Part shown: one piece after another, positions 23,120 through 35,140 of the stretch
Layout of the letters: the number at the start of each line of letters is the position of its first letter
How positions within the stretch are numbered: the stretch's first letter is position 1
NCBI RefSeq assembly: GCF_010093595.1
Contig: NW_022985446.1
Coordinates: 770,151-834,150, forward strand
Reading direction: 5' to 3'
Length of the DNA: 64,000 nt
Source: Mytilinidion resinicola
Taxonomy: Eukaryota > Ascomycota > Dothideomycetes > Mytilinidiales > Mytilinidiaceae
Program-made: the position numbers and the translations under genes
The notes under the pieces: model-generated
Told to the model about the DNA's origin: nothing
Database searches by the model: none
What the model saw: the letters and a program-made list of their open reading frames with translations, nothing else

Positions 23120-23785
23120 ATGGCCCCCATCGACCCCATGGATTCCACCACCCCTCCCCAAATCGACCGCGCCGCCCTCGCCGCCCACCAACCCATCGTC
23201 ATATCCGGCCCCTCAGGCTCCGGCAAGTCCACAATCCTCAAGCGTCTCTTCGACGAGCACAAGGGCAAATTCGGCTTCAGCGTCTCCCACACCACCCGCT
23301 CGCCGCGTGCTCACGAAAAAGATGGCGAAGACTACCACTTCGTGACGCGCGAGTTCTTCAACGACCTCGTGAAGAAGGGAGGCTTCATCGAGAGCGCGAC
23401 CTTCGGCGGAAACAGCTATGGGACGTCAATTGCGGCAGTGCAGAAGATCGCCGAGGAGGGGAAGGTGTGTATACTGGATATCGAAATGGAGGGGGTGAAG
23501 CAGGTAGCCAGCCATCCGTTTTTCCCGAAACCGAAGTTCTTGTTCCTGCAACCGCCGAGCTTGGAGGTACTGGAGACGCGATTGAGGGGGCGGGGCACGG
23601 ACCATGAGGACGCGGTGATTAAGAGGTTGAATCAGGCGAAGGTGGAGATGGCGTTTGCGAAGAGTGGGGAGGCGCCGCATGACAAGGTGGTGATTAATGA
23701 TGACTTGGATAGGGCGTATGAGGAGGTGCGGAAGTGTATAGTGGAAGGGGAGTGGGATGATAAGGAGGAGACGAAGAAGGATTAG
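23120..23785 (+). CDS. GUK1: Guanylate kinase
   Basis: Converts GMP plus ATP to GDP plus ADP in nucleotide metabolism. The P-loop SGPSGSGKST is near residue 26 and the GMP-binding SHTTRSPRAHEKDGEDYHF segment follows; then NSYGTS, the CILDIEMEGVKQV core and the lid region RLRGRGTDHEDAV. Intronless, 221 aa from the ATG at 23120, which has strong context (CACCATGG) and gives a length close to the family. The frame is open back to another ATG at 22862. This would add 86 Ser/Thr/Arg-rich residues and give 307 aa, possibly a mitochondrial presequence. I prefer the inner start but the longer form is possible. Confidence 0.93.
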   Translation: MAPIDPMDSTTPPQIDRAALAAHQPIVISGPSGSGKSTILKRLFDEHKGKFGFSVSHTTRSPRAHEKDGEDYHFVTREFFNDLVKKGGFIESATFGGNSYGTSIAAVQKIAEEGKVCILDIEMEGVKQVASHPFFPKPKFLFLQPPSLEVLETRLRGRGTDHEDAVIKRLNQAKVEMAFAKSGEAPHDKVVINDDLDRAYEEVRKCIVEGEWDDKEETKKD

Positions 23786-25383
23786 GGATGGTACCTGGCA
23801 AGACCTTTGAGACAGAGTTGAGTTTGTTCGGATCGCCTTCATATACCACCGCTCAAAAAGTAGATGAGTTTTAAGATTTCGCGTTCATATCGATATTCAG
23901 GACAACACTAGGACGGAGCATAGTGCTGTTGGATTATGATAATTACCTACTGAAATTACTGCTAGTAGCAAAGAGGACGCTCATATACATTATGGTCGCG
24001 TTCCAGCAATGTTCAGGTGCTACGGTCTGCAAACCAACAAGTGCTCAGACATACGTTTAGGCACACTATTTCGCAGTTGGCTTCACTGTAATATTACCTC
24101 CCTTATTTCTAACACACTCGAGTACGTACCCGGAACAGCAGCGAGATCAGCCGCCCACACTCACTTGGAGCTGCTCTATTTTCACGGTTCAGGATCTCAC
24201 ATCTCATCCAGTTACTTGATAACGCGCTGCAGCACCTCGCACGGTGGCAAGCGACTGTATCCAGATCTCTTCTTAATTTCCAGAAAACTAAGACGCTTGC
24301 TTTTGTCCTACCCCTTACCTTTCACATAAAATTCGTTCCCAGTACCAACTCAACAGCAGCGCGTGATCTACACGCTCATCACGTGCTTTCGTCTTAGGAA
24401 ATGACTATAAACTCTCCCCTCACTCCTCAACACCAGACCATGGAGCAGCCGTCCAACGCGGCCAGGCGATCAACACAGGAGACTTTCAGATTCAATGGAG
24501 AGAGCTTGCTGGAGCCGGGATCAAAAGGAGAAAGTCAAACTGGTGATGACAGTGTGGGTTTCAACAACTTCGATACCTGGACCATATGGACTGGTGGTTG
24601 ATCTAAACCGCATTCGATACTGCCCACCACTATCTCTATGGATCGCTATCCCGTCGTGCCAGAACACGCTGACAGAGCTCAACCTAAACTTCTCAACTCG
24701 AATTGTTTATGACCACTTTCAATACTGGAATGGAAACAAGATCATCATCAGCAATTCATCGATTGAGCCCACCACACAGTCTCCTTACTTCTCCCCACGG
24801 AACCAACATACCTCTGGTTTTGATCCACCACCCTCCCAGCGCTCATTGCCACTCTCTCGTCATCAGTGTGAACAATCTCATCCTTCCAAACCGACCACAT
24901 TGGCCCCCTGGAACCGTGCATTTTGATCCGCCGCCCTCCAACACTCATGCAGACCTGCCGATTGCGATTTTGAGCCGCCAACTCCTCCACTCCACCGGCA
25001 CATAGCAGATCGAGGAAGGGGTTTTGATCCAGCAGCTTTCCAGTCCCCATGAGCTGATGGTCAAGAGATTTCGACAACACTGCCAACACACCTGTGAAGA
25101 AAGAAGTCGGAAGCAGTGGGCGAAGGGAGCTTATATACTAGCGAGAGGGCGGAGGGGTGGGAGTGGTCTCGTGATTCATGGTAAATTCCGTGACGGTGTA
25201 GAGGACTCAGGAGCCTTTCTTCTAAGCCAATAAACACGTGTGATTATGTGTGCCAGCAGTACTATTGTCATTTCCATTTCCACTGATATCGTTCAACTAT
25301 CCCCCAAAACAATCATACCACCTACCAAACTAATGATATATCATAAACTTTTACACCCCAAAACGCCCCCAACCCAACCCACC
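23786..25383. other. Intergenic between convergent genes
   Basis: Short conflicting frames only, none supportable. It holds the 3' flanks of guanylate kinase (+) and the acetolactate synthase-like gene (-). Confidence 0.5.
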
Positions 25384-27585
25384 TCAGCCCTCCAAAACAT
25401 CATAAGCAGCATGCGCCTTCCCATCCCCACCCCCCTTCTCCGCCCCCTCCCCCTCCTCCACAACCTCCGGATACGTCACAAACTCATGCAGCCCCTTCCC
25501 CGCCGGCACAACCGGCCACACGGGACTATTCTTCTCCACCACCACTTCCAGCACCGCGGGGCCCTCACACTCAATCAGCCACCTCAGCTTCTCCTCCACC
25601 TCCTCTGGCCTCCTGCACCTCTGCGCCTGGACGCCAAACGCCTCACTCGCCTTGACGTAATCCGGATTCCGCTGCTTCGTATGCCCAAACCGGCCGTTAT
25701 AGTACAGCCGCTGCAGATCCATCACCATGCCCATCTCATCGTTATTGCAGAGCAGCACTTTCACAGCGATGCCATTGCGCGCCGCGGTGGAGAGCTCCGT
25801 GAAAGTCATGTTGAAGCTCGCGTCGCCGTCGATGTCGACGACGAGGGCGTCGGGCCGCGCGAGCTTTGCGCCGATGGCCGCGGGAAGCCCGTAGCCCATG
25901 GTGCCCAGCCCGCCGGAGGTGATCAGGGTGCGCGGGTGGCGCCAGCGGAAGTGCTGGGCGGCGAACATCTGGTGCTGGCCAACACCCGTCGTGATGACGG
26001 TCTTGTCTTTCATGTGGGCGGTGAGGTCGGAGAGCTTCTCGATGACTTCTTGGGCTTGGATGACGCCGGGGGTTCGGCTGCGGCTGTAGGCGTTGAAGGG
26101 GAAGCGTTTCTTCCAGATCTGGATTTGTGAGAGCCATTCGGGTCGGTCTGAGACGCGGTTGATGCGGGGGAGCAAGGAGGCGAGGTTCTCGGCGCAGTCG
26201 CCGAGCACGGCTTCGGTGGCTTGGACTACTTTGTTGATGTTTTTGGGCGCGATGTCGAAGTGGACGATGCCACCGAGCCCCTTTTTCGCGGCGGTGAGGG
26301 CGGTGGGTGCGAACTTGGGGATGTTGCCTGTCACGCGGTCGTCGAAGCGTGCTCCTAGGGCGATTATTAGGTCGGCTTCTTGCATGGCCATGTTGGCGTA
26401 GCCGGAGCCGTGAAGGCCGAGCATATGTAGGGCTTTGGGGTCGAGCTCATCGAAGGCGCCGAGGCCTTGGAGGGAGGTCGTCACGGGGATTGAGGCCTTG
26501 TCGGCGAATTCTTTCAGTATGTCGAAGCCGGAGGGGTGAGCAAGCATGCCTTGGCCTACGTAGAGAACGGGCTTCTTGGAAATATTGACGAGGTGTGCAA
26601 CGCGGTCTAGGGCGTTAGTGAGGGAGAAGTTTGGCGCTGCAAATGCACTGAAAGTTGCGGCGTGCAGGCGCCTCGAAAAGGGCTTGCTGATAGCATTCGG
26701 TGCCGCATGCGCAAGTACGTCTGCCGACACCGAGTTTAGAATCTCGACGAGGACGGGGCCCGGGCGGCCACTGACAGCGACCTCAAAGGCTTCGTTGATA
26801 GTTTGCGGGAGCTCCCAAATCGAGTTGACGCGTATATTCCATTTTGTGCAGGACTTGGTGATGCCCAAGACATCAGTCTGCTCAGACGCATGTGTTCCAG
26901 ATGGTGCTTGTCGGCAGATAACGACCATGGGCGTGCCGTCGCACGCAGCATCTTGCATAGGCGTAACCATGTTAGTGACACCTGGCCCGGAGGTGATTAT
27001 AACGACGCCAGCTTTTCCCGAAGCGCGTGTGTAGCCTTCAGCCATGTGCCCGGCACCTTGTTCGTGCTTGGGAGAGACAGCTTTGATTTGGGAGGACTTA
27101 TACAGAGCTTCGAAGGGATCATGTCCTCGGGGGTAGACAAGATTTCCGGGGAAGCCGACTTAAGAGACGCGTTAGTTGGAGATGCATAATAACAGTAAAG
27201 ATTGAGAGCTTACATATTTGTTCGACGCCATTCTCGATCAACACATCGTGTAGAATTTGAGCACTGTTGCAACCAACGAATCTGGTTTCTAGTCGCGGAG
27301 ACTGTGGTGCTTGAGGCCGTATCGTAACGTGATCTTGCCATTGATGGAGAATCGAAGGCTCATTGCTCTTGCTTTCGATCGGCCTACCGCTGAGAGTCGG
27401 TCAGCTGTTGTCTCAAAGCTTTCGTGAGGAAGTACTGACTCCTTGACTTGTGCTTTGCTGATATATGCGGGGACAGCTGGTGGAACTCTGGGCGTATTCG
27501 CTGGAGCAGTTGCCAATGAAGCCTTAGCCGGACGACTGGTCGAGATTGACCTTGAGATTCGACTTGGAGGAACCACTCGTTTCAT
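25384..27585 (-). CDS. Acetolactate synthase-like catalytic subunit (divergent ILV2)
   Basis: A thiamine-diphosphate enzyme of the acetohydroxyacid synthase family. The family condenses pyruvate with pyruvate or 2-ketobutyrate at the first step of Val/Leu/Ile synthesis in mitochondria. Three exons (27585-27440, 27389-27214, 27158-25384) give 698 aa. The N terminus is a typical presequence (basic, Ser/Arg-rich: MKRVVPPSRISRSISTSRP). Catalytic Glu lies in KHEQGAGHMAEGY. CTKWN, GARFDDRVTG and the ThDP motif GDASFNMTFTE are kept. Differences from standard Ilv2, by recalled alignment: FGYPGGAI is FGFPGNLV; the loop after VVICRQAPS is about three residues shorter; and the specificity segment NNEEQGMVTQWQ reads NNDEMGMVMDLQ, with Trp replaced by Leu. 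It could be a second paralogue with altered substrate or inhibitor response. Confidence 0.87.
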
Positions 27586-28805
27586 GATTGCGGTGGGAAA
27601 TGGGAATGTCAGTGGGATGCAGCAAACGACTCATCCACAATCAACCGTGGTTCACTTAATACGCGACCCACTTGGCACCCTCCTTCCGGTCATCGGCGAC
27701 TAAGCTCCATGAAGCTATACAGTACTGGTTCAGAACGAGGAGGGAAGGAGTTTCTGCCCCCGATTAACGATTCAATGTCCCCGATATAGCTACGTCCTAA
27801 CGAGTTTCGGATGGAAGCCGATGGTCGGAGGGACTGGTTATCCAGCATTATTGAAAAATGCTCTCCGGAGCAAATCATAATTTGAACCCCCGTGAATTGG
27901 TCTCCTGTAGGCCTTGTTGTGGCCGTATCGGGATGAGTCGTCGTCGGTTAAAGCCGAACTCTAGCTTGACTCACTCAGAAACCACCCTTACGCTGTTCGG
28001 ATAAATTGTTATGTTCGGATAAACTTTCATATTCGGAAAAACTCTATGTTGGAGGATGTTTATATTAGATGCTACTTTGCCTAGATTTAAACATGCCACA
28101 CGTACCAAATTAGCCACAAGATGCAAGTCTTCACGGCAGTATTCTCCTCAGCTGTTTTGGTAATCATGACAATCTGAGGTCCGTTTCGGATTCCGGGGGT
28201 ATTGAAAGTCCTCCGAAAAGCATTCGGGCCTCGGGGGATAGCCTCCGAGCCAGTCAGTACCCATCAACACAATCTATACTCAGATTAGAGGGCCAGCACT
28301 GTTAGTTATTTCTAGTAGTCAGCTACTCAGTATCTGAAAGTCCCAAGTCGTCACATGACTCACCATATAATGTGCTTATCGTATCAAGATGTGATACGAC
28401 ACCTGAGAGGTTCCACAATCTAAAAGCACTTCTCGAACATAAACCCACATCAAATGAACCAATAATCCTATTTTAGATATTAAGACTCTCTACAGCCCAT
28501 CTCAGCAAACCAGCCTGCCTCGATGAGTCATTCCTAACGCTAACCGTGCGAACAAAAGGGAGACTAAAAGCTGCAGCCAGTAGCAAAAGAAGCTTAACAC
28601 CCTTCAATTGGAAGAAAGAACAAAATTCCCCAGCACCTGCGCTAGCCCTGTTCCTAGTTTTCTCCGTCTGAATGTCGTACATGTAAACTGGTAAAGACAT
28701 GCACGGGTATCACACTACTACTGCTGCTTTCACTCCTACCGACTCCGTAATAAGCCCCGCCACTGCATCTGCCCCAACCAATGCGCCGGGAGATGGTGTA
28801 TTGAC
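27586..28805. other. Intergenic, no gene seen
   Basis: Upstream of the acetolactate synthase-like gene and downstream of the septin. About 28005-28050 holds three spaced copies of TTCGGATAAA/TTCGGAAAAA. No supportable ORF. Confidence 0.5.
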
Positions 28806-29975
28806 CTAGTATCCGTTCATCGTCATACGCTGGCTGTTCCGGCTAAGTTCCCGGTCGGCGCTGGGTGAGATGGGTCGCGAGCCGTGGCCACCAACAGCGG
28901 AGCTCTCCTTGAGGGCAAGCAGCTGCTTGGCGCGGAAAGACTCGTAGTGGATCTGCGAGGTGGTTTCGATGAGGTCTTGAAGATGGGTGCGGGTGAGGAA
29001 GTTGCGAAGGTAGACGAATTCGCAGTGGTTCTCGTCCTCAACTACACAGTATTAGCTGGATATTCACGCGGTCATGTAGCTCTGAAGCATACCATTTATC
29101 ACGCCCCAGCGGTTCTGGCGGCCGCGAACCTGCTTGCCTGCAACGACGATGGTCTTCTCGGAGCCGACGACGGCGAACGGGAGAATGTTCTATGGTCTCA
29201 TCAGTAATTGTCTCAATTAGCCAAATGAGTAGTTAGAGCTACCTTGATGGACGCGTTCAACGCAACCTCCTCCTGGTCGTGCTCCTCGTTGTCATACGGG
29301 TACATCCTCAGGTTGTGGAAAGCAAACTCCTCCTTTATCCTCTCCTTGAACGCCGCGCGCTCCTCCAGGGTCAAAGAATCGCTCTTCGCAATCACAGGGA
29401 CCACGTTGACAAACTCAGACAGCTTCTTCAAGACAACAATGTCAATGGGCTTCAGGGCGTGGCCCGAGGGCTGGATGAAGAACAAGCAGCAGTGAATGCG
29501 AGTGTCCTGGAGGTACCGCTCACGCTGAGCAGTCAGCTCCTTGCGCAAGTAGGCGCTGTGCTGGTCCTTGATGTACTTGACGATGGGGTCCCAGCAGCGC
29601 TCGTTGTTGATCAAGTCGCCGTAGCCAGGGGTGTCGACAATGTTAAGGCGTAGTCGCACGCCGTTCTCCTCGATGATGTGTGACACAGCTTGGATCTCAG
29701 TGGTGCTGCGGATGGGCTCCTCAGGCGACAGGCGGCCCTTGCTGTCCATCAGGTGTGAGGCGAAGATGGTGTTGATGAGGGTGGATTTGCCGAGTCCGGT
29801 CTGGCCTGCGAGATGTTAGACGCGAGAATATAACACTACTATCCTCATTACACGTACCGACGCAGATGATGTTGAACTGGAAGCCGCGCTTGACGAGCTT
29901 CTTCTCGATCTGCGAGGTGATGCTGTCGAACCCGACATAGCTCTTGGGGTAGACGGAGTTGGCGGTGGCGGCCAT
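28806..29975 (-). CDS. aspB: Septin, AspB/Cdc3 type
   Basis: A GTP-binding filament protein of septa, hyphal tips and the cortex. Four exons (29975-29858, 29805-29243, 29189-29093, 29041-28806) give 337 aa. G1 P-loop VGQTGLGKST is restored across the first intron; then the septin signatures DTPGYGDLINN (G3) and AKSDSLTLEER (G4 region), YIKDQHSAYLRKELTAQRER, and the septin-unique FVYLRNFLTRTHLQDLIETT. The opening SVYPKSYVGFDSITSQIEKK and the tail SPSADRELSRNSQRMT resemble the Aspergillus AspB (Cdc3) group, and there is no long C-terminal coiled coil. Cdc10-type assignment is the main alternative. It is divergent from the mitochondrial ribosomal protein gene. Confidence 0.93.
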
Positions 29976-30286
29976 TGCGGGCGACGGATGCCTCTGGGCG
30001 GCGAGAGACGGCGAGAAGGTGTAGATGGGGGAGTTTCGAGATACGGGGGCGAGTTGCTGGGTCGGAGTGCGGTTGAGAAAGTTATCGTGGTGGTCTAAGG
30101 GTCTTTCTGAGCACAGATGCGGCCCATGTCCTGCGGAAAGGGGGAGAAGGAAGCGACGCGCCTCTAGGCCCGACGCGGAAAGCGCCGTGTCTTAATTCTT
30201 TCCATACAGCAACCACCAGACATCAAACCTCCGTCAATTCACTCCGCTACTGCGTCTCCATCGCAGTACACATTCTATCGCCCGTC
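29976..30286. promoter_or_regulatory. Divergent septin/bL32m promoter region
   Basis: A 311-bp space between two oppositely oriented starts, so it must hold both promoters and 5' UTRs. No specific site was identified. Confidence 0.6.
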
Positions 30287-30780
30287 ATGGCGCTCCGCCA
30301 GCTCCCGCCGCTGCTCAACACCCTCCTCCCCGCCGCCAACGCCCCCATACGCCCCATCGCCATACCGCTCCTCCGCCGACTACATCAGCCACTCTTCGAA
30401 TCACTCCGCATACCAATTTCCCTAGCCTCGGTCGCATCCATCCCATCATTGCTCGGCGATATATGGGAATCAGTGCTACGCGCCGTGCCGAAGAAGAAGA
30501 CATCACATATGAAAAAGAGGCATCGGTTCATGGCAGGCAAAGGATTGAAGGATGTCACGGCATTGAATCGGTGTTCGGGGTGTGGGAATATCAAATTGGC
30601 GAACCATCTGTGTCCTTACTGCGTGGAATGTAGGTTTCCGGGCCTAGCATAAAGTGCTTTGCAGTCTTGCTAATGTTCTCAGCGATAAAGCAATATTTCA
30701 AGAGGAAGCTGAGAGGGGATTCGGATACGGCTGCAGCAATGAAGAGTGACCAACCAACAGACGGCGATCAGCCATCATAA
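30287..30780 (+). CDS. MRPL32: Mitochondrial ribosomal protein bL32m
   Basis: Component of the large mitoribosomal subunit. Two exons (30287-30629, 30683-30780; intron 30630-30682) give 146 aa. The N-terminal ~65 residues are a mitochondrial presequence. The mature part starts with the L32 signature VPKKKTSHMKKRHRF and carries a zinc-binding CxxC...CxxC pair (CSGCGNIKLANHLCPYC). The short second exon adds SIKQYFKRKL and an acidic tail. The intron is typical (GTAGGT, branch GCTAATG, CAG). Confidence 0.93.
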
Positions 30781-31158
30781 GCACTGGCACTGGGAGGTAT
30801 GGGCATATTGCAAGCGCATTGCGGGAGTTCGGGTACCTTTTTATCAACACCATACTGTATAAACTTGTGAAATAGGGTTGAAGCGGGAGGATACGCGTTA
30901 AACCACTATGTATAAAATACACCGACCTATGTTAAATCCTCCAGAGTTCCGTGTCAAGTGCTTTAATGATCTATAAATGATTTTAGCGCGAAATAACACG
31001 CGTCATAAGGCATTGAAGCTTGAAGCTCGACCTCATCTTGAACCCCACCAGCTCCCACTATCCAACCTCCTACAACACCACAACCCCAGTTTCTGATCTG
31101 AGGTACCATGTCTGAGCTATACCGATAATCCCTATACTCGATCAATCCCTCTGCGATA
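30781..31158. other. Intergenic, bL32m/SKI8
   Basis: Short space between two same-strand genes. A minus-strand frame at 30963-31145 has no features. Nothing else is seen. Confidence 0.55.
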
Positions 31159-32641
31159 ATGGCAAGCTATCTGCACCCTCGAACTGCCCTGCAGTCGTCT
31201 AACAGCTCCGCAGTCGAAACAATTCCTCACTCTCCACACGGTCGACAAGGGTAGCTCCTCTGTCCCTCTACCCCTGGATCAACAACTAATTCACTTATAG
31301 CCCACCCAACCGACATCTTTGCCCTCGCAGCGACCCCCACGACGCTCCTCTCCGCCTCCGGGTCCTCCACAATCCGCATATTCGACACGACAGCTCCCGA
31401 CTTTCCACTCACACAGAGCATAGAAGGCGCGCATAAACTGGGTGTACACCACCTAGTCACAAGTAAAGATGGAAAGGTAGCGGCGAGTGCTGGGTTCGAG
31501 GGAACAGTCAAGGTGTGGAGGGAAGATGAGGCGGGAGTATGGGGAGAGGTTGGGCTCATAAAAGGTAAAGCAAAGATCCTAAACCACAATCTCTATTCCC
31601 CTCAATGCTTAGGCTCTCATTTATCCGCTCTCGTTTATTCTCTCGCGATTTTTTATTGATATGGTATCTCTCAATCGCAACCACCGACATCATATACCAC
31701 TCAGAGTGCTAACAAACCCCAGACTCCAACAAAGCCGGAGAAATTTGGGCCATCGCCCTCTCAGCCGACGGCTCCTACCTTGCCAGTACGACCTATGACG
31801 GCCGCATCAACGTGTGGGACCTAGGCCAGGCCTCAATGCCTAAGATCCGCGAGTATGAGACCAAGGGTAGTTTCGGGATGTGTATAGATCTGGTACGTTG
31901 CAAGCCCATGATCTCCTCATCTTCTCTATTAAAATGCAAGAGAAACACGTTTCTCCAGACATGAGAGCTAATCAAGATTTCGATACAGTCCGCAGACGGC
32001 CATTTCACAGCCTCAGGTCACGAAAACGGCAGCGTCTACGTCTTCAACAACGACACGGGACGGATGCTGCATTCTCTAGCCGGTAAGTGGACCCCTTATC
32101 CCATCTCCCACTAACTCCTTCCTACCATTCTAACATCCACAGGCCTCACAAAACCAATCCGCACCCTCTCCTTCTCGCCCGCGAGCAAGCTCCTCGCCGC
32201 CGCCGGCGACACCCGCATCATCGCCCTCTACGACGTAAGCTCAGGCGAGCAAGTCGCCAATCTATCCGGCCACGCAGGGTGGGTGCTGAACCTAGATTGG
32301 AGCGCGACGGGGGAGTGGTTGCTGAGTGGGTGCGTTGATCATCCCCCTCTCCTTACCTCCCTCCCTCGTTCACATAAACATTGTCATTCTCAAGCATATT
32401 TTGGGCGTGGTCAAAGGTTTTGGTATTTATTTACACGATGCTAATGAGTTATTACAGATCTCATGATAGCAAAGCCAAAGTCTGGTCCCTCGAATCCCGC
32501 ACCTGCGTCGCCACACACTCTCACGGCGACCAGCCGCTGTGGGCGGTGAAATGGCTGCCCAAAACCGGACGGAGCGAGCTATTTGCGCTGGCGGGGGGAG
32601 ATGGGAGTGTGGCTTTCTATCGGGAGGCGGCTGGAGGATGA
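31159..32641 (+). CDS. SKI8: SKI8-type WD40 protein
   Basis: WD40 subunit of the Ski complex, which feeds cytoplasmic mRNA to the exosome; in fungi the same protein also acts in meiotic recombination. Proposed exons: 31159-31240, 31301-31564, 31723-31892, 31989-32082, 32143-32329, 32458-32641, giving 326 aa. The spliced protein has HPTDIFALAAT near the start, WD-like blades (GTVKVWR, DGRINVWDL, ENGSVYVFN, LLSGSHDSKAKVWSL) and the typical closing strand GGDGSVAFYREA. Exon 1 is the weakest: its donor reads GTCGAC. Other joints are in frame with good splice signals. The second intron (31565-31722, 158 nt) is longer than the rest. Confidence 0.85.
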
Positions 32642-33087
32642 AAAGCAGTGCAATGGTGAAGATGATGAGAGATGAGATGACGATACAAGCTGGTGATGTG
32701 GTGGGGATGAGATGAGATGACAGTAATGGAGGCCAGAATACGCCACGAGATGAGCTTACGTGCTTTGACGATAGAGCTGCGGTTAGTAGCAATAGGTGGG
32801 ATGGTACTCAGCTGCTAGATTCTGATCGTTGAACCGGGACAAAATACCCATCTTCAGCTCCTCCAGTATCCAGTTCGTAGTCGATCGAGTCCGGAAATGT
32901 GGCGAATTCAAGCAACCATGCACAGCCATCACGCAGACTTACCCACATCAACTACTCTACAAGGGTATGCGGGGTAACACTTACAGCGAAAAAGCCTGAA
33001 CAAAACCATATCCTTGTTACTCCTACGCGAGGGTATCAACGAGAAAAGCGTGGTATGAACCAGGCGCTATCGAAAGAGATACCCTAT

Positions 33088-33310
33088 CATCGGTGTGTCC
33101 CCATGGGGCAGGACGGGTGTGTGTCTACCCAGAGTAGTAGTTTGGTTCTCTCTAGGGGATCACCGGGGTTGTTGAAAAGAAGGGCCTAGCATGGGGCCGG
33201 CGCTTAGAGTCAGAAAGCCTGGGATCGGTGCGGTCCTATGGGGCGAGACGGATGTCTATCCAAGAGTGTATGATAGTCGCTCTAGGAGCTTCCAGTGTTC
33301 CGAGTTCGCA
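33088..33310 (+). repeat. Imperfect direct repeat, two copies
   Basis: The block starting near 33088 (ATCGGTGTGTCCCCATGGGG) is echoed near 33223 (ATCGGTGCGGTCCTATGGGG), followed in both by GACGG-TGTCTA and a TCTCTAG/GCTCTAG segment about 40 bp further. Offset is about 135 bp. Confidence 0.55.
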
Positions 33311-34914
33311 GCTTTTGGTAGTTATCTGGGATCGCAAAAGCTCGAGATCGAGATTTGAAATAAGAGAAGATAACAAAGGGTTTGAGCCTCCTGCTGGCCC
33401 AGGAACATAGGGACGGGCCCGCGTGTTACCAGATGTAGCTCGCGGAGAGGCCACTAGTTGTGACTTGAAAATATCGAGGCAGTCGAAGACTACTCAAGAA
33501 GTGTGAGTCAACCATGCTAACTGAGCCCACCCAGTGGAGTCGGTGGTCATCCGAGTTTGGCTTGTACAGACGAAGCAAGATGCGTCCAAGGTTGACAAAA
33601 GCGGTTAGTATGATAGTGAGACTCCTCGAAAGGAGCTCCGGTGCCTAGATTTCGCAAGTTCCGCTACACAGCGAAGTGCCAGTCGCAAGGGGGTTTACGA
33701 CCCGAAGCCTCGTCGTCGAGATAGGCGGGGTTCGAAAGTTGGTTCGAGAGTATGATTGTGGATTGTTTGTAAGGGTACGCCAGTGGCTGAGAGGTATATA
33801 GAGGGGGCTAGGCGGTGGGAAGATCTCGGTATTTGAATACTCGCGCGAGGAGGTTCGAGATGCTTCATCCTAGAATTGACAGTGGTGGGAGAACGAGAGA
33901 TTCAGAGCTCGATATCTAAAAGTTCAAAAAAAGACGATCGCGGGTGTTTCACCGGACCGTACCAGCAAGAGCTGTCGAGACAGCGATCGCCAGGTTCGAG
34001 TGCAGGCACCCTGCCCAGCTCGGATTGGGTAGGCCTGGGATTGTCGGTCACGGGTTGGTGAGTCGAGGTGGGCTTTTGAGCGTTCGACTGAACACCCGGA
34101 ATAGACTGGCGATTATATCATCGGAGCGTGATATAGTTGTGTCTTTTGTGGTCGTTAAGAATTGCCTACCGGAACCAAATCACAGGGTTCTTGAGCTGAT
34201 GGGCTGTCAAGTCAATCGCTAATTAATGTGTGGCATGTTTCGTGGATTTTCTTGTATGCTTGGTGGGCGAATAGCCCAGTGTTTCGTTTTCGGAACAGTG
34301 GTCATCGCAAGAGACCTCCAAGGAATCTTGGAACTGCAAAAGCGAAAGGAATACTCGGATTCGAGCTGTGGAGATATATAAAGCATCGACGGAAGGGTTC
34401 TCCGTGGCAGCTCGCACGCACTAGATGTGGAGGCCGGACAAGTGAGGTTGAGCTGTTCGAGGAGGTTTAGATCTAGAGAAGGTCAGCAAGCACACCTGAC
34501 TGAGAAATTTCCGCTGCTACTGTGCGGTCAGGTTTTCTGCGTGATGGCTACTGTTGTTGCTTGACTGTGGCGTGGGAGGTTGAGGCGTGCCAGGCGGAGC
34601 AGTTAAGGGTGAGAGAAGCTGGTGGGAGAGGAGTAAGAGCTGTAGGTAGAGTGAGAAGAGAGGAAATAGAGTGCTTTGATGGAATGGATGGAGGAGGAAG
34701 AACGTCGGGGCGATGTGGAAAAGTTATGAACTCACGTGAGAAGGTTGCCTGAGAGACTGGGGATGGGTTGTCTCACTTCACCTATGCTTCACCTATGTAC
34801 CATCACCACAATAGGCACGTGCTTCACTTTACAAGTACTGGGGAGGTTGTACATACAGCACCAGCTAAACTTAAAGTGCGGTGGACTGCGTCCGAATTCC
34901 ATGTAGTAGCTACA

Positions 34915-35140
34915 ATGCCTTGCCATAGATATCCGTGCACTTTACTGCCACTGTCTGTGGGGCTTCAACGTACTAATAGAAACCGGGGCAAGCGGACACA
35001 CTTCCAATCTGCATACGTTCTTTTGGCGCTGTCTGAGGTAGCCTCGCAAGTTTACTAGTTGTCCAAAATACCGAACTTCTCTCTTATTTGGATTACTGAA
35101 AATACTACGAAGCTTCTCATGCCGCGGTAAACAAGTGGAC
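34915..35140 (+). repeat. Dispersed repeat, copy A
   Basis: Aligns along its length with 50337-50535. Shared blocks include TGCCTTGC-ATAGAT, CTGTCTGTGGGG, TTGGCGCTGTCTG, TTTCTCTCTTATT-like and GAAGCTTCTCA--C followed by GGTAAAC. Copy A has about 30 extra bases near 34975-35005. No coding capacity. Probably a transposon fragment. Confidence 0.8.

Noticed and set aside
25240..26130. Long + frame of 296 codons antisense to the acetolactate synthase-like gene
   Set aside because: It is the GC-biased shadow of a clearly conserved gene and has a low-complexity Leu/Pro/His-rich translation.
25384..27585. Self-resistance gene within a secondary-metabolite cluster
   Set aside because: No polyketide synthase, peptide synthetase, terpene synthase or transporter lies nearby; the neighbours are housekeeping genes.
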